Positions 8,833 through 18,472 of a stretch of 64,000 bases of DNA are shown one piece after another. Under the pieces are notes generated by a model. That model did no database searches. It saw only the letters and a program-made list of their open reading frames with translations, and was not told where the DNA came from. The stretch covers positions 1-64,000 of the forward strand of contig CALJLA010000068.1 of NCBI GenBank assembly GCA_937983055.1. The letters are read 5' to 3'. This stretch comes from an uncultured Pseudomonadota bacterium. GTDB lineage: Bacteria; Pseudomonadota; Gammaproteobacteria; Burkholderiales; Eutrophovitaceae. Each line of letters starts with the position of its first letter. The stretch's first letter is position 1. The position numbers and the translations under genes were made by a program.

Positions 8833-10215
8833 ATGGACACCCACGACGCCGATGCACTGGTCATATTCGGGGTCACCGGCGACCTGGCGTACAAGAAGAT
8901 CTTTCCGGCCCTGCAGGCGTTGTTCGAGCGCGGCGATCTGAGCCTGCCCGTCGTCGGCGTGGCACGGGGCGGCTGGACCCTGGAGCGGCTGCGCGAGCGG
9001 GTGCGGGCGAGCCTTCGGGAGCATGGCAGCGTCGATGCTGACGCGTTCGCGCGCCTGTCGGCGCAACTGCGCTACGTCGACGGCGACTATCGCGATCCAG
9101 CCACCTACGACCGACTGAAGCAGGCACTGCACGACAGCCAGCGGCCACTGCACTACCTGGCGATCGCGCCGGGGATGTTCGAGACCGTGGTGCGGGGGCT
9201 GGCGAGCGCCGACTGTTCCCGCCACGCACGCGTCGTGGTCGAGAAGCCGTTTGGCCGCGACCTGGCCTCAGCCCGTGCGCTCAACCGCACGCTGCATCAG
9301 GTATTCCCGGAAACCGCGGTGTTTCGCATCGATCATTACCTGGGCAAGGAGGCGGTTCAAAACCTGTTGTACTTCCGCTTTGCCAACACCTTCCTCGAGC
9401 CGATTTGGAATCAGCATCACGTCGCTGCTATTCACGTGACCATGGCCGAACGGTTCGGCGTGCAGGGTCGTGGCAAATTTTACGAGGAGGTGGGCGCCAT
9501 TCGCGACGTGGTGCAAAACCACCTGCTGCAGGTCATCGCGCTGCTGACGATGGATGCGCCGACGGGTCGCGATCCGCAAGCGACGCGCGCGGAGAAGCTG
9601 CGCATTTTGCGTGCGATGCGGCCGGTCGATCCCTCGCAGCTCGTGCGCGGGCAATATCGTGGCTATCGTGACGAGCCCGGCGTCGCGGGCGACTCCGACG
9701 TTGAGACCTTCGCCGCATTTCGCTTGTACATCGACACCTGGCGCTGGTCCGGTGTGCCGATCGTGGTGCGTACCGGCAAATGCCTGCCGCTGACGGTCAC
9801 GGAGGTGATCGTGCAGCTGTGCCAGCCGCCGCTCGCCATTTTCGATCCAGTCACGCCGGCAGCGGCAAACTACTTTCGCTTCCGCTTGAGCCCGGAGGTC
9901 GTCATCGCGGCCGGCACGCGCGTCAAGCAACCGGGGGACACCATGCGGGGCGAAGCCGCGGAGTTGATCGCCCGTCACGCACGCGCCGGGGCCGACCTGC
10001 CCTATGAACGGCTATTACGCGATGCCATCCGCGGTGACCCGGCACTGTTTACCCAGGACGAAAGCGTGGAGGCGGCCTGGCAGGTCGTCGAACCGATGCT
10101 CAGGGCGGGTGTGTCGGTAACGGAGTACGAGCCGGACACCTGGGGACCGACCAGGCTGGCGCCACAACCGGAGGGATGGCGAAATCCCGAAGCGGAGGCG
10201 AGCAAACCGTGTTAA
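8833..10215 (+). CDS. zwf: Glucose-6-phosphate dehydrogenase
   Basis: A 460-residue enzyme oxidising glucose 6-phosphate to 6-phosphogluconolactone, usually with NADP. The cofactor motif GVTGDLAYKK is near the N terminus, and the catalytic RIDHYLGKE lies about one third along the chain. ATG 8833 is taken as start, 2 bp after gnd; a TTG at 8827 would overlap gnd. No separate lactonase gene is seen nearby. The pairing with gnd, and with glucan phosphorylase and phosphoglucomutase downstream, suggests a dedicated NADPH supply. Confidence 0.93.
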   Translation: MDTHDADALVIFGVTGDLAYKKIFPALQALFERGDLSLPVVGVARGGWTLERLRERVRASLREHGSVDADAFARLSAQLRYVDGDYRDPATYDRLKQALHDSQRPLHYLAIAPGMFETVVRGLASADCSRHARVVVEKPFGRDLASARALNRTLHQVFPETAVFRIDHYLGKEAVQNLLYFRFANTFLEPIWNQHHVAAIHVTMAERFGVQGRGKFYEEVGAIRDVVQNHLLQVIALLTMDAPTGRDPQATRAEKLRILRAMRPVDPSQLVRGQYRGYRDEPGVAGDSDVETFAAFRLYIDTWRWSGVPIVVRTGKCLPLTVTEVIVQLCQPPLAIFDPVTPAAANYFRFRLSPEVVIAAGTRVKQPGDTMRGEAAELIARHARAGADLPYERLLRDAIRGDPALFTQDESVEAAWQVVEPMLRAGVSVTEYEPDTWGPTRLAPQPEGWRNPEAEASKPC

Positions 10216-10290
10216 TCACGAAGACACAACACGCGCGGGCTCGGGTTCGCGGCCGGCGTGGGTAAGCGGTAGTTGAGTTAAGGAGTCAAG

Positions 10291-10455
10291 ATGGACTGGC
10301 TGGCAGAGAATTGGTTTTGGGTGCTGATCGGTATTGTGTTTGTCGCGATGCACCTGTTCGGACATGGTGGCCATGGTGGCCGCGGCGGGCATGCCGGTCA
10401 CGGCGGCTCGCGGGATGCTGAGCGCGGCGATCAGAAGCAGCAACACCGGCATTGA
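10291..10455 (+). CDS. 54-residue His/Gly-rich membrane peptide (DUF2933-like)
   Basis: A short gene with a good AAGGAG just upstream of the ATG at 10291. The product starts MDWLAENWFWVLIGIVFVAM, one membrane span, followed by a repeat-like run rich in HGGHGG and a charged tail with terminal histidines. Similar tiny proteins, often annotated DUF2933, sit next to copper ATPase genes, and the His-rich tail is compatible with metal binding. It lies between zwf and the ATPase gene (18 bp gap) in the same operon. Confidence 0.65.
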   Translation: MDWLAENWFWVLIGIVFVAMHLFGHGGHGGRGGHAGHGGSRDAERGDQKQQHRH

Positions 10456-10473
10456 CCGGTCAACGGGACAATC

Positions 10474-12843
10474 ATGAGCAAATCTACTATTGAAGTCGCG
10501 GGACTGCTGTCCGCGTCAAGCGCGGCCGGCGTCGAAAAGCAATTGATGCGACTGCGCGGCGTACGCAAAGCCGAAGTCAATTATGTGGCTGGCAGCGCGA
10601 CCGTCACCTACGACGAAAACGTCATCGATCTCGCGGCAATCAAGGCACAAATTCATGCCTGCGGGTACCACTGCCGGGGGGAGATGGTGCCGAAACACAT
10701 CTGCGCCCCGGCCAATCCGGCCGACGGGCCAACGGCTGCGGTCGCCGATCATCCGGCAACCCATCATCATGACACGCACGCTGCGCCCGAAGCACAAGGC
10801 GACGAGACGGCGGGCATGGCGCACGAAATGGGCCACGGTGGCGGGATGGACATGCAGGCCATGGTGCGCGATATGCGCAAGCGCTTCTGGGTCTGTTTGG
10901 CGTTCACCGTGCCGATCTTCATTTACTCGCCGATGGGGGGGCTGTTCACACCGCCAGCGCCGCCCTTCGGCCTGGACCTCAACCTGTGGCTTTTCTTGTT
11001 GGCCAGTATCGCGGTCATCTGGCCAAGCTGGCCATTCTTCGTGGCCGCCTGGCGGGCGCTGAAAAACGGTGTCCTCAACATGGCGGTGCTGGTGGTGCTG
11101 TCGGTCGGTACCGGCTACTTGTTCAGTCTCGGGGCGACGTTTTTTTTCGACGGTGTGCAATTCTTCGAGGCGGTGGCGGTACTGCTGGTGTTCATCCTGC
11201 TCGGGCACTGGTTGGAGATGCGCGCTCGCGCCGGCGCCTCCGATGCGATTCGCTCTCTGATGGATCTCGCGCCGCCCAAGGCCACCGTGCTGCGCGATGG
11301 CCGGGAACTGGAGATACCGACGGCGGAGGTGGCCAAAGACGACATCGTCGTGATCCGGCCCGGCAACAAGATCCCGGTGGACGGCGAGGTGCTCGAAGGC
11401 GAATCCCAGGTGGATGAGTCCATGCTCACCGGCGAATCCATGCCGGTCGGCAAGAAGCCCGGCGACACGGTGATCGGCGCCACGATCAACAAAAGCGGCA
11501 GTTTCAAGTACCAGGCGACCAAGGTGGGCGCCGATACCGCCCTGGCACAGATCGTCAAGCTGGTACAGGAAGCACAGAACTCCAAGGCCCCCGCCCAGTT
11601 GCTGGCGGACAAAGCCTCGCAATGGCTGGTGGTGATCGCGATTGTCATTGGTCTGCTGACGTTTGCGGCCTGGTTCTGGTGGCTCGGTCAGACCTTGCTG
11701 TTTGCCGTCACTCTTACGATCACGGTATTCGTCATCGCCTGCCCGGATGCTCTGGGCCTCGCCACACCCATGGCGGTGATGGTAGGCACGGGCCTTGGTG
11801 CGAAGAACGGCATTCTGTTCAAGAATGCTTCCGCCCTCGAAGAGGCCACCAAGCTCGATATCGTCGTTTGCGACAAGACCGGTACGTTGACCATGGGTGA
11901 ACCGCAAGTCGTGGAGGTCGTCGCCGGCGATGCCGGCGAGGATGCCGTTCTTAGCCTCGCCGCCACCGTGGAACAAGGCTCGGACCATCCACTGGCCCAG
12001 GCCATTCAGCGTCGCGCCGAGGGACTCACGCTCTCGCCGCTGCGTGGCTTTGAGAACATTGAGGGCAAGGGTGCGCGCGCCGAGGTGGACGGTCAAACCG
12101 TGTTCCTCGGTAATCGGCGTTTGATGGACGAGGAGGGTGTTGACCTGGCAAGCCTCGCAGACGAGGCGGCTCGCCTGCAGGGCGCCGGTCAGACCGTGGT
12201 GCACATTGCCCACGGCGGCCGCCTGGTGGGACTGATCGCGATCGCCGATGCGCCACGACCGACGGCGGCAGCGATGGTGGCAAAAATGCGCGAGCGGGGT
12301 GTGGAGGTTGCCATGCTCACCGGCGACAATCAGGCGACCGCCGAGCGTATTGCGGGGGAACTCGGTATACAGACGGTGATAGCCGACGTGTTACCCGCGC
12401 AAAAAGCCGACAAGATCAAGGAACTGCAAGCGCAAGGCAAGAAGGTCGGGATGGTCGGCGACGGCGTCAACGATGCGCCAGCATTGACCCAGGCGGAGGT
12501 TGGATTCGCGATCGGCGCCGGTACCGACGTTGCCATGGAAAGCGCTGACGTCGTGCTCATGAAAAGCGATCCCTATGACGTGCTTGGCGCTATCGAACTG
12601 TCGCGTGCCACGCTGCGCAAGATGCACCAGAATTTGTTCTGGGCGGTGGCGTACAACGTGATTGCCTTTCCGGCGGCGGCTGGGGTTTTCTATCCACTGG
12701 TGATCAGTCCTGAAGTGGCGGCACTTGCGATGTCGGGCAGCTCGGCGTTGGTGGCAGTGAACGCGTTGCTGCTGAAACGCACGCGCCTGGAGGGCATCCG
12801 AACCGTGCGGTCCGCTACCAGCATAGATCCGCAAAGCGACTGA
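10474..12843 (+). CDS. P1B-type metal-exporting ATPase with CPD membrane motif
   Basis: A 789-residue P-type ATPase. The N-terminal ferredoxin-like HMA module (1-70) has SASSA where CxxC is expected, and is followed by a His/Met-rich linker (about 85-130). The transmembrane metal motif is Cys423-Pro-Asp425 ([11 protein letters not shown]) instead of CPC or CPH. The phosphorylated Asp467 lies in [11 protein letters not shown] in the actuator loop, and [10 protein letters not shown] near the end. All catalytic motifs are intact, so it should be an active exporter, but the metal cannot be read from the CPD site. It is the last gene of the operon from the twin promoter. Copper is the default guess from context. 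Confidence 0.85.
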   Translation: MSKSTIEVAGLLSASSAAGVEKQLMRLRGVRKAEVNYVAGSATVTYDENVIDLAAIKAQIHACGYHCRGEMVPKHICAPANPADGPTAAVADHPATHHHDTHAAPEAQGDETAGMAHEMGHGGGMDMQAMVRDMRKRFWVCLAFTVPIFIYSPMGGLFTPPAPPFGLDLNLWLFLLASIAVIWPSWPFFVAAWRALKNGVLNMAVLVVLSVGTGYLFSLGATFFFDGVQFFEAVAVLLVFILLGHWLEMRARAGASDAIRSLMDLAPPKATVLRDGRELEIPTAEVAKDDIVVIRPGNKIPVDGEVLEGESQVDESMLTGESMPVGKKPGDTVIGATINKSGSFKYQATKVGADTALAQIVKLVQEAQNSKAPAQLLADKASQWLVVIAIVIGLLTFAAWFWWLGQTLLFAVTLTITVFVIACPDALGLATPMAVMVGTGLGAKNGILFKNASALEEATKLDIVVCDKTGTLTMGEPQVVEVVAGDAGEDAVLSLAATVEQGSDHPLAQAIQRRAEGLTLSPLRGFENIEGKGARAEVDGQTVFLGNRRLMDEEGVDLASLADEAARLQGAGQTVVHIAHGGRLVGLIAIADAPRPTAAAMVAKMRERGVEVAMLTGDNQATAERIAGELGIQTVIADVLPAQKADKIKELQAQGKKVGMVGDGVNDAPALTQAEVGFAIGAGTDVAMESADVVLMKSDPYDVLGAIELSRATLRKMHQNLFWAVAYNVIAFPAAAGVFYPLVISPEVAALAMSGSSALVAVNALLLKRTRLEGIRTVRSATSIDPQSD

Positions 12844-12873
12844 AGATTGCACCGTCAATTCCCTGGTCACCGC

Positions 12874-12904
12874 TTGACGTGTGTCGGACATACACGTTGT
12901 AGAG
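12874..12904 (+). promoter_or_regulatory. MerR-type promoter upstream of pgm-glgP
   Basis: TTGACG (12874-12879), a 19-bp spacer and GTAGAG (12899-12904). The spacer region holds the dyad ACGTGT...ACACGT. It lies about 160 bp upstream of the phosphoglucomutase start, in the only sizeable gap between the ATPase and pgm. Confidence 0.7.
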
Positions 12905-13064
12905 TCCGCGGGTAGACCGAAGAAGCGTACTCGAGGCTGGCCATGACTCCTGTAAGTTCAGTATCTTGCTGCCGCTACTGCGTTCCATCGCAGGGTGCCA
13001 CCGAATTAGCGAGTTGCCGCGGCGGCATCGACACGCGCGCCGTCGGTCTGCACGAGATTGATTC

Positions 13065-14780
13065 GTGAGTGGCGTCGCCGAGTCAGCCACAGACACGAGC
13101 GTAGTCGCAGGGAAACCCGCGTCACGCGAGATGCTGATTGACGTATCGAAGCTCGTAGAGGCGTACCACGCCGAGCGGCCCAATCCTCGTGTTGCGGCCG
13201 AACGAGTCGCGTTCGGGACGTCGGGCCACCGGGGTTCGGCGCTTTCCAGGAGTTTCAACCAGAACCACATTCTCGCCATCAGCCAGGCCATTTGTGACTA
13301 CCGACGGACACAGGAGTTCGACGGGCCACTGTTTATTGGCATGGACACCCATGCCCAGTCCGAGCCAGCGTTTGCCACGGCGCTCGAGGTGCTGGCGGCG
13401 AATGGCGTCCAGGCTATGATCGCCGGCGACGAAAAATACACTCCTACGCCCGCCATCTCTCACGCTATCTTGCAGTACAATCGCACCGGCCCAGCAGGTC
13501 TGGCCGACGGCATCGTCATTACCCCATCACACAACCCGCCCGACAGCGGCGGCTTCAAGTACAACCCACCGACCGGCGGACCGGCGAACACGTCAGTGAC
13601 GGACTGGATCGAAGCCAGGGCCAACGAGCTGTTGCAACAGGACCTGGTCGGCGTGCAGCGGATGCCGATCGAAAAGGCGCTGCGTGTCAGCACAACCCAT
13701 CGCTACGATTACCTCAATACCTATGTCAACGACCTCGATCAGGTCGTTGACATGGCAACAATCCGCGCCGCCGGGATCCGCATCGGGGTCGACCCCCTGG
13801 GCGGCGCCGGGGTCAACTACTGGCCGGCAATTGCGGAGCGATATGGCCTGGATCTGGACGTCGTCAATGCGGTCGTGGACCCGACCTTTAGTTTCATGAC
13901 GCTGGATTGGGATGGGCAGATCCGTATGGACCCGTCGTCAGAGTACGCGATGCAACGGCTAATCGCGTTCAAGGACCACTACGACGTTGCGCTCGGCTGC
14001 GATCCTGACCATGACCGGCACGGCATCGTCGTGCCGGATGAGGGTTTGATGCCGGCAAATCACTATCTGGCGGTTGCCATCGCCTATCTTTACCGTCACC
14101 GGCCGGGCTGGCGCTTCCCCGCAGCCGTGGGCAAAACCATCGTCAGCAGCCAGATGATTGACCGGGTGGCCGAGAGTGTCGAGCGGCGCGTCTATGAAGT
14201 GCCGGTCGGCTTCAAGTGGTTCGTGGCAGGCCTCAAGGATGGATCGCTGGGGTTTGCCGGCGAAGAGAGTGCCGGGGCGTCATTCGCGCGACGTGACGGA
14301 CACGTCTGGACCACGGACAAAGATGGCCTGGTGCCGGCGCTGCTCGCCGCCGAGATGACTGCGCGAAGGGGTCGAAACCCTGGCGAAGCCTATCGCGAAC
14401 TGGTGCAGGCGTTCGGTGCTTGCGCCTACACCCGCATTGAAGCCCCGGCTACGGCCGCGGAGAAATCGATCATCGCCAACCTCACAGCGGAACAGGTTCA
14501 AGCGACCGAGCTCGCCGGCACAGCTGTCGACGGCGTCCTGACCCGTGCGCCGGCCAACAACGCATCCATCGGCGGCTTGAAGGTTACGACGGCACAGGGC
14601 TGGTTTGCTGCGCGTCCGTCCGGCACAGAAGCCCTGTACAAAATCTACGCCGAGAGTTTTCGCAACACGGATCACCTGCAACGTATCGTCAACGAAGCAC
14701 AACATCTGATTGGCGAAGTACTCGCAGCCGCCGCAGGGTCCGGCCCGTCGGCTGCGACATCGGCAAGGAAGGCCCCGTGA
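13065..14780 (+). CDS. pgm: Alpha-D-glucose phosphomutase
   Basis: A 571-residue phosphoglucomutase interconverting glucose 1-phosphate and glucose 6-phosphate. The phosphoserine loop is TPSHNPPD (Ser155), the Mg-binding loop is DPDHDRHG (from Asp313), FGTSGHRGS lies near residues 50-57, and the sugar-binding GEESAG and C-terminal RPSGTEALYK are present. The length matches the E. coli-type Pgm. GTG 13065 is taken as start; an internal ATG at residue 23 is an alternative because the conserved region begins there. Its stop overlaps the phosphorylase GTG by 4 bp, so the two are translationally coupled. Confidence 0.93.
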   Translation: MSGVAESATDTSVVAGKPASREMLIDVSKLVEAYHAERPNPRVAAERVAFGTSGHRGSALSRSFNQNHILAISQAICDYRRTQEFDGPLFIGMDTHAQSEPAFATALEVLAANGVQAMIAGDEKYTPTPAISHAILQYNRTGPAGLADGIVITPSHNPPDSGGFKYNPPTGGPANTSVTDWIEARANELLQQDLVGVQRMPIEKALRVSTTHRYDYLNTYVNDLDQVVDMATIRAAGIRIGVDPLGGAGVNYWPAIAERYGLDLDVVNAVVDPTFSFMTLDWDGQIRMDPSSEYAMQRLIAFKDHYDVALGCDPDHDRHGIVVPDEGLMPANHYLAVAIAYLYRHRPGWRFPAAVGKTIVSSQMIDRVAESVERRVYEVPVGFKWFVAGLKDGSLGFAGEESAGASFARRDGHVWTTDKDGLVPALLAAEMTARRGRNPGEAYRELVQAFGACAYTRIEAPATAAEKSIIANLTAEQVQATELAGTAVDGVLTRAPANNASIGGLKVTTAQGWFAARPSGTEALYKIYAESFRNTDHLQRIVNEAQHLIGEVLAAAAGSGPSAATSARKAP

Positions 14781-17323
14781 GCGAGCAAATTATTGCTGAC
14801 GATCTGGCTTACAGTCTGTTGCCCTTCGGCATCGAGGGTGTGGATGCGCTGGTTGAGTTGGCCCTGGATTTACGGTCCTCGTGGCATCACGGCACCGATA
14901 CGCTGTGGCAGCAGCTCGATCCTGAGCTTTGGCAAGCCACCCAGAATCCCTGGGTCGTGCTGCAGACAGTCTCGCGGGAGCGGCTGGAACGCTGTCTGGC
15001 CGACGATGCTTTTCGTAAACACGTCGATAAGCTGGTCCGGAGCAGACGGGATGCGGCACGCGCCCCCGCGTGGTTCCAACAACACCATGCGCAAGCCCCG
15101 TTGAACGCCGCTGCCTATTTCAGCATGGAGTTCATGTTGAGCGAGGCGCTCCCCATCTACTCGGGCGGGCTCGGCAACGTGGCGGGCGATCAGCTGAAAG
15201 CGGCGAACGATCTCGGCGTGCCCGTGATTGGCGTGGGCTTGCTATACCAACAAGGCTATTTTCGCCAACTGATAGGCCCGGACGGCATCCAACAGGCGGC
15301 GTATCCCTACAACGATCCCGGACAGCTGCCTGTGACGCCGTTGCGCCATGCCAACGGTGAGTGGCTGCGACTGAAGCTGGACCTGCCGGGTCATTCGATC
15401 TGGCTGCGTGCCTGGCAAGCCCGGGTCGGTCGTTTGAAACTGTATTTGTTGGACACCAACGATGCGGCCAATCATCCGCCCTATCGCGGCATTACCAGCG
15501 AACTGTATGGCGGGGGATCGGAATTGCGCCTGATGCAGGAAATGGTGCTGGGCATCGGCGGTTGGCGTTTGCTGTCGACGCTCGGTGTCCAACCCGACGT
15601 CTGCCACCTCAATGAAGGGCACGCGGCACTGGTGGTGCTCGAACGCGCGCGCCAGTTCATGCTTGACACCGGTGCGAGCTTCGCTGTGGCGCTCGCCGCA
15701 ACGCGCGCCGGTAACCTGTTCACCACGCACACGGCGGTGCCCGCTGGCTTCGACCGCTTCACCTCGGCGCAGATGGAGCACTGCCTGGGCACCTACGCCG
15801 AGACGCAGCTCGGTATTGCTCGCGATGAGTTGTTGGCTCTGGGCCGTCAGCGTCCCGATGACGTTACCGAGCCGTTCAATATGGCCTATCTCGCGATTCG
15901 CGGTTGCGGCGCGGTCAACGGGGTAAGCTGGCTGCACGGCCGGGTCAGCCGTCGCTTGTTCGCTGCCTTGTTTCCGCGCTGGGCCGAGCCGGAAGTGCCG
16001 ATCGGACACATCACCAATGGTGTGCACACACCGACCTGGGATTCCGCGCAGGCGGACGCCTTGTGGACCGAGGCCTGCGGCCAGGAACGCTGGCTGGGCA
16101 CCACCGAAGCGCTGGGGCGCGACATCTGCTGTGTCTCGGATGCGGAGCTTTGGCAGTTCCGCAGCGCCGCCAGCGCAGCGCTGGTTGATTACGTTCGCGA
16201 GCGTCTGTCGCAACAACGGGCTGCCGCCGGCCCGACACCGAATGCGATCGAGAGCGGCGCGCAGCCGCTCGATCCGGGGACGCTCACCATCGGCTTCGCG
16301 CGCCGTTTTGCGACCTACAAGCGACCGGACCTGCTGCTGCACGATCCGGCGCGATTGTTGAAGTTGCTCACGGACCCCGAGTGCCCGGTGCAACTGGTCA
16401 TTGCCGGCAAGGCGCATCCGGCAGACGCCGCCGGGCAGGCGCTGATCCGGCGCTGGATCGAATTCGCACAGTGGCCCGACGCGAAGGATCGCGTGGTCTT
16501 TCTCAGCGACTACGACATGCACATGGCTGAGCATCTGGTGCAGGGCGTTGACGTCTGGCTCAACACGCCGCGACGGCCGTGGGAAGCCAGCGGCACGAGC
16601 GGCATGAAGGTGTTGGTGAACGGTGGGCTCAATATCTCCGAACTGGATGGCTGGTGGGCGGAAGCCTACACGCCGGAGGTGGGCTGGGCGCTGGGCGACG
16701 GTCAGGAACACGGTGACGATCCGGCCTGGGATGCGACTGAGGCCGAAGCGCTTTATGACCTTCTGGAACACAAGGTCGCTCCAGAATTCTACCAGCGAGA
16801 CGAGCACGGCATCCCGCGCGCCTGGGTGGCGCGCATGCGCAACAGCATGGCGGAGTTGACGCCGCGGTTTTCCACCAATCGCACGGTACGCGAATACACC
16901 GAACGCTATTACCTACCGGCTGCCGCCGCGTACCGCGCCCGCGCGGCGAATTCGGGGCAGTTGGCGGAGAGCATCGTGAACTGGCGTCGCCGGCTGGACG
17001 ATCACTGGCCGACCCTGCAATTCGGCGAACTCACCGTTGCAACGAGCCACGAGCAGCACGACTTTTCGATTGAGCTCGATCTGGGCGAGTTGGGTGCGGA
17101 CGATATCACGGTCGAACTTTACGCCGAGCCGCAGGAGGACCAGGCACCGGTGCGTGTACCCATGACACCCGGTGAGACGTCGAACGGTACCGACAAGCGT
17201 TGGCTGTACGCCGCCTCGGTACCCGCCGAACGACCACCCGAGCACTACACAGCACGAGTGGTGCCGCGGTATCCCGACGTGGCGGTGCCGCTGGAAGCGC
17301 TGCCTATCCTTTGGCAGCGATGA
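14777..17323 (+). CDS. glgP: Alpha-glucan phosphorylase
   Basis: An 848-residue enzyme of the alpha-glucan phosphorylase family that releases glucose 1-phosphate from glycogen or maltodextrins. It has the conserved YFSMEFMLSEALPIYSGGLG near residue 113, GVGLLYQQGYFRQ, HLNEGHAAL, FTTHTAVPAGFDRF and the PLP-region ASGTSGMKVLVNGG. The C-terminal 130 residues carry an immunoglobulin-like extension typical of this subfamily. It starts with GTG at 14777 overlapping pgm. With pgm it forms a two-step route from storage glucan to glucose 6-phosphate, feeding zwf and gnd upstream. Confidence 0.92.
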   Translation: MSEQIIADDLAYSLLPFGIEGVDALVELALDLRSSWHHGTDTLWQQLDPELWQATQNPWVVLQTVSRERLERCLADDAFRKHVDKLVRSRRDAARAPAWFQQHHAQAPLNAAAYFSMEFMLSEALPIYSGGLGNVAGDQLKAANDLGVPVIGVGLLYQQGYFRQLIGPDGIQQAAYPYNDPGQLPVTPLRHANGEWLRLKLDLPGHSIWLRAWQARVGRLKLYLLDTNDAANHPPYRGITSELYGGGSELRLMQEMVLGIGGWRLLSTLGVQPDVCHLNEGHAALVVLERARQFMLDTGASFAVALAATRAGNLFTTHTAVPAGFDRFTSAQMEHCLGTYAETQLGIARDELLALGRQRPDDVTEPFNMAYLAIRGCGAVNGVSWLHGRVSRRLFAALFPRWAEPEVPIGHITNGVHTPTWDSAQADALWTEACGQERWLGTTEALGRDICCVSDAELWQFRSAASAALVDYVRERLSQQRAAAGPTPNAIESGAQPLDPGTLTIGFARRFATYKRPDLLLHDPARLLKLLTDPECPVQLVIAGKAHPADAAGQALIRRWIEFAQWPDAKDRVVFLSDYDMHMAEHLVQGVDVWLNTPRRPWEASGTSGMKVLVNGGLNISELDGWWAEAYTPEVGWALGDGQEHGDDPAWDATEAEALYDLLEHKVAPEFYQRDEHGIPRAWVARMRNSMAELTPRFSTNRTVREYTERYYLPAAAAYRARAANSGQLAESIVNWRRRLDDHWPTLQFGELTVATSHEQHDFSIELDLGELGADDITVELYAEPQEDQAPVRVPMTPGETSNGTDKRWLYAASVPAERPPEHYTARVVPRYPDVAVPLEALPILWQR

Positions 17324-17357
17324 GCGCGGCAGGACAGACAAGAAGGGGCTACTGACA

Positions 17358-18035
17358 ATGCAAGACTACATCGCCCATTCGGGTACCTGGGCCTTGGCGC
17401 TGATCATGATCGTAATCGCCTCCTGGCTGCTGTATCGCTTCCTGGCGCCGAAGAGCTGGCGGGAGTGGGCAAGCGCCGGTCTGGTGCAGGCCTTCATCAT
17501 CGCCCTGTACGCGGAAATGTACGGCTTCCCGCTGACGATTTATCTGCTGGTCCGCTTCTTTGGCATGGACAGAATCAATCTGAACGCCAATTTGTGGTCG
17601 ACATTACTCGGTATGGGTGAGACCGGCATGATGATCGCGATGCTGCTGGGCTACGGCCTGCTGTTTATCGGCATCGGCCTGTTTATCCAGGGGTGGCGCG
17701 AGCTCTACCGCGCACGCAAGGAAAACCGGCTCGCAACGGATGGCCTGTACGGCCTAGTGCGCCATCCACAGTACTCGGGACTGTTTCTCGCATTATTCGG
17801 CGAGGGGGTCGTGCATTGGCCGACCGTGTTTTCCATTACCGTGTTTCCGTTGATCGTCGTGGCTTACGTGCTGCTCGCACGACGCGAGGAGAAAAAAGTG
17901 ATCGCCGAGTTCGGCGATGCGTACCGCGCCTATCGGCGCCAGGTACCGATGTTCTTTCCGCGTGCGGGCCAGTGGAAGCAACTCATTGCGCGCTCCAATA
18001 TTTCAGAGCCAGGACGCCATGACCGTCCAGGATGA
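17358..18035 (+). CDS. Isoprenylcysteine methyltransferase-family membrane protein
   Basis: A 225-residue polytopic protein with four to five membrane segments. The C-terminal half has the ICMT/PEMT signature LYGLVRHPQYSGL followed by a hydrophobic pair and RREEKKVIAEFGDAYRAYRRQVPMFFP. The family transfers methyl groups from S-adenosylmethionine to membrane substrates; in bacteria the substrate is usually unknown. ATG 17358 was chosen because a GAAGGGG ribosome site precedes it; the frame extends further upstream inside glgP. It is 34 bp after glgP and probably in the same operon. Confidence 0.8.
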   Translation: MQDYIAHSGTWALALIMIVIASWLLYRFLAPKSWREWASAGLVQAFIIALYAEMYGFPLTIYLLVRFFGMDRINLNANLWSTLLGMGETGMMIAMLLGYGLLFIGIGLFIQGWRELYRARKENRLATDGLYGLVRHPQYSGLFLALFGEGVVHWPTVFSITVFPLIVVAYVLLARREEKKVIAEFGDAYRAYRRQVPMFFPRAGQWKQLIARSNISEPGRHDRPG

Positions 18036-18079
18036 GGCTTGTCGACGGTGTCGGTGACCACGGCAGGCTAACGTCGCGC

Positions 18080-18110
18080 TTGACTTGAGTCCGGCATACA
18101 GGTCCTAAAG
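18080..18110 (+). promoter_or_regulatory. MerR-type promoter upstream of the small metallochaperone
   Basis: TTGACT (18080-18085), 19-bp spacer, CTAAAG (18105-18110). The spacer contains ACTTG...ATACAGGT half-sites. The next gene start is at 18166 with an AGGAG site. Confidence 0.7.
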
Positions 18111-18165
18111 TTACCAAGAATCGCACGGCTTGCGCGCAACCTTTCCGGCAACCAGGAGTCTCACG

Positions 18166-18417
18166 ATGCAAACCGAACGCTTGTCCATTCGCGGCATGAC
18201 GTGCAGTGGCTGCGTGAATACGGTGACCCGCGCTCTGCGCACGATTGATGGCGTCCACGATACCGATGTCTCGCTCGAATCGGGCACGGCGGTCGTACAG
18301 TTCGACCCGGCGTCGATTTCGATCGAGGACCTGGGCCTCGCCGTGCGGCACGCGGGCTACGACACCACAGGCGAGCCCGGTCCGCCGCAATCCGACCGTC
18401 GTTGTTGCTGCGGATAG
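18166..18417 (+). CDS. HMA-domain metallochaperone, CopZ-like
   Basis: An 83-residue protein made of one heavy-metal-associated ferredoxin-like domain with GMTCSGCVNTV near residues 8-18 and a C-terminal RRCCCG. No signal peptide is present, so it is cytoplasmic. CopZ-type chaperones carry Cu(I) to P-type ATPases; the terminal cysteine cluster is an extra that could add a metal site. ATG 18166 has an upstream AGGAG and follows a dedicated MerR-type promoter. Confidence 0.85.
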   Translation: MQTERLSIRGMTCSGCVNTVTRALRTIDGVHDTDVSLESGTAVVQFDPASISIEDLGLAVRHAGYDTTGEPGPPQSDRRCCCG

Positions 18418-18472
18418 CGCTAATCGATCATCCTCTGTTGCGGTCGGCGCCGCGCTGCGAGCCGCATCACTA

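Noticed and set aside
10516..12213. A 565-codon open frame on the minus strand inside the P-type ATPase gene
   Set aside because: Shadow of the real gene in GC-rich DNA; composition is His/Arg/Gln-rich without domains, and the plus-strand frame has all ATPase motifs.
15242..16807. A 521-codon minus-strand frame inside glgP
   Set aside because: Antisense shadow; the plus-strand protein is a complete glucan phosphorylase.
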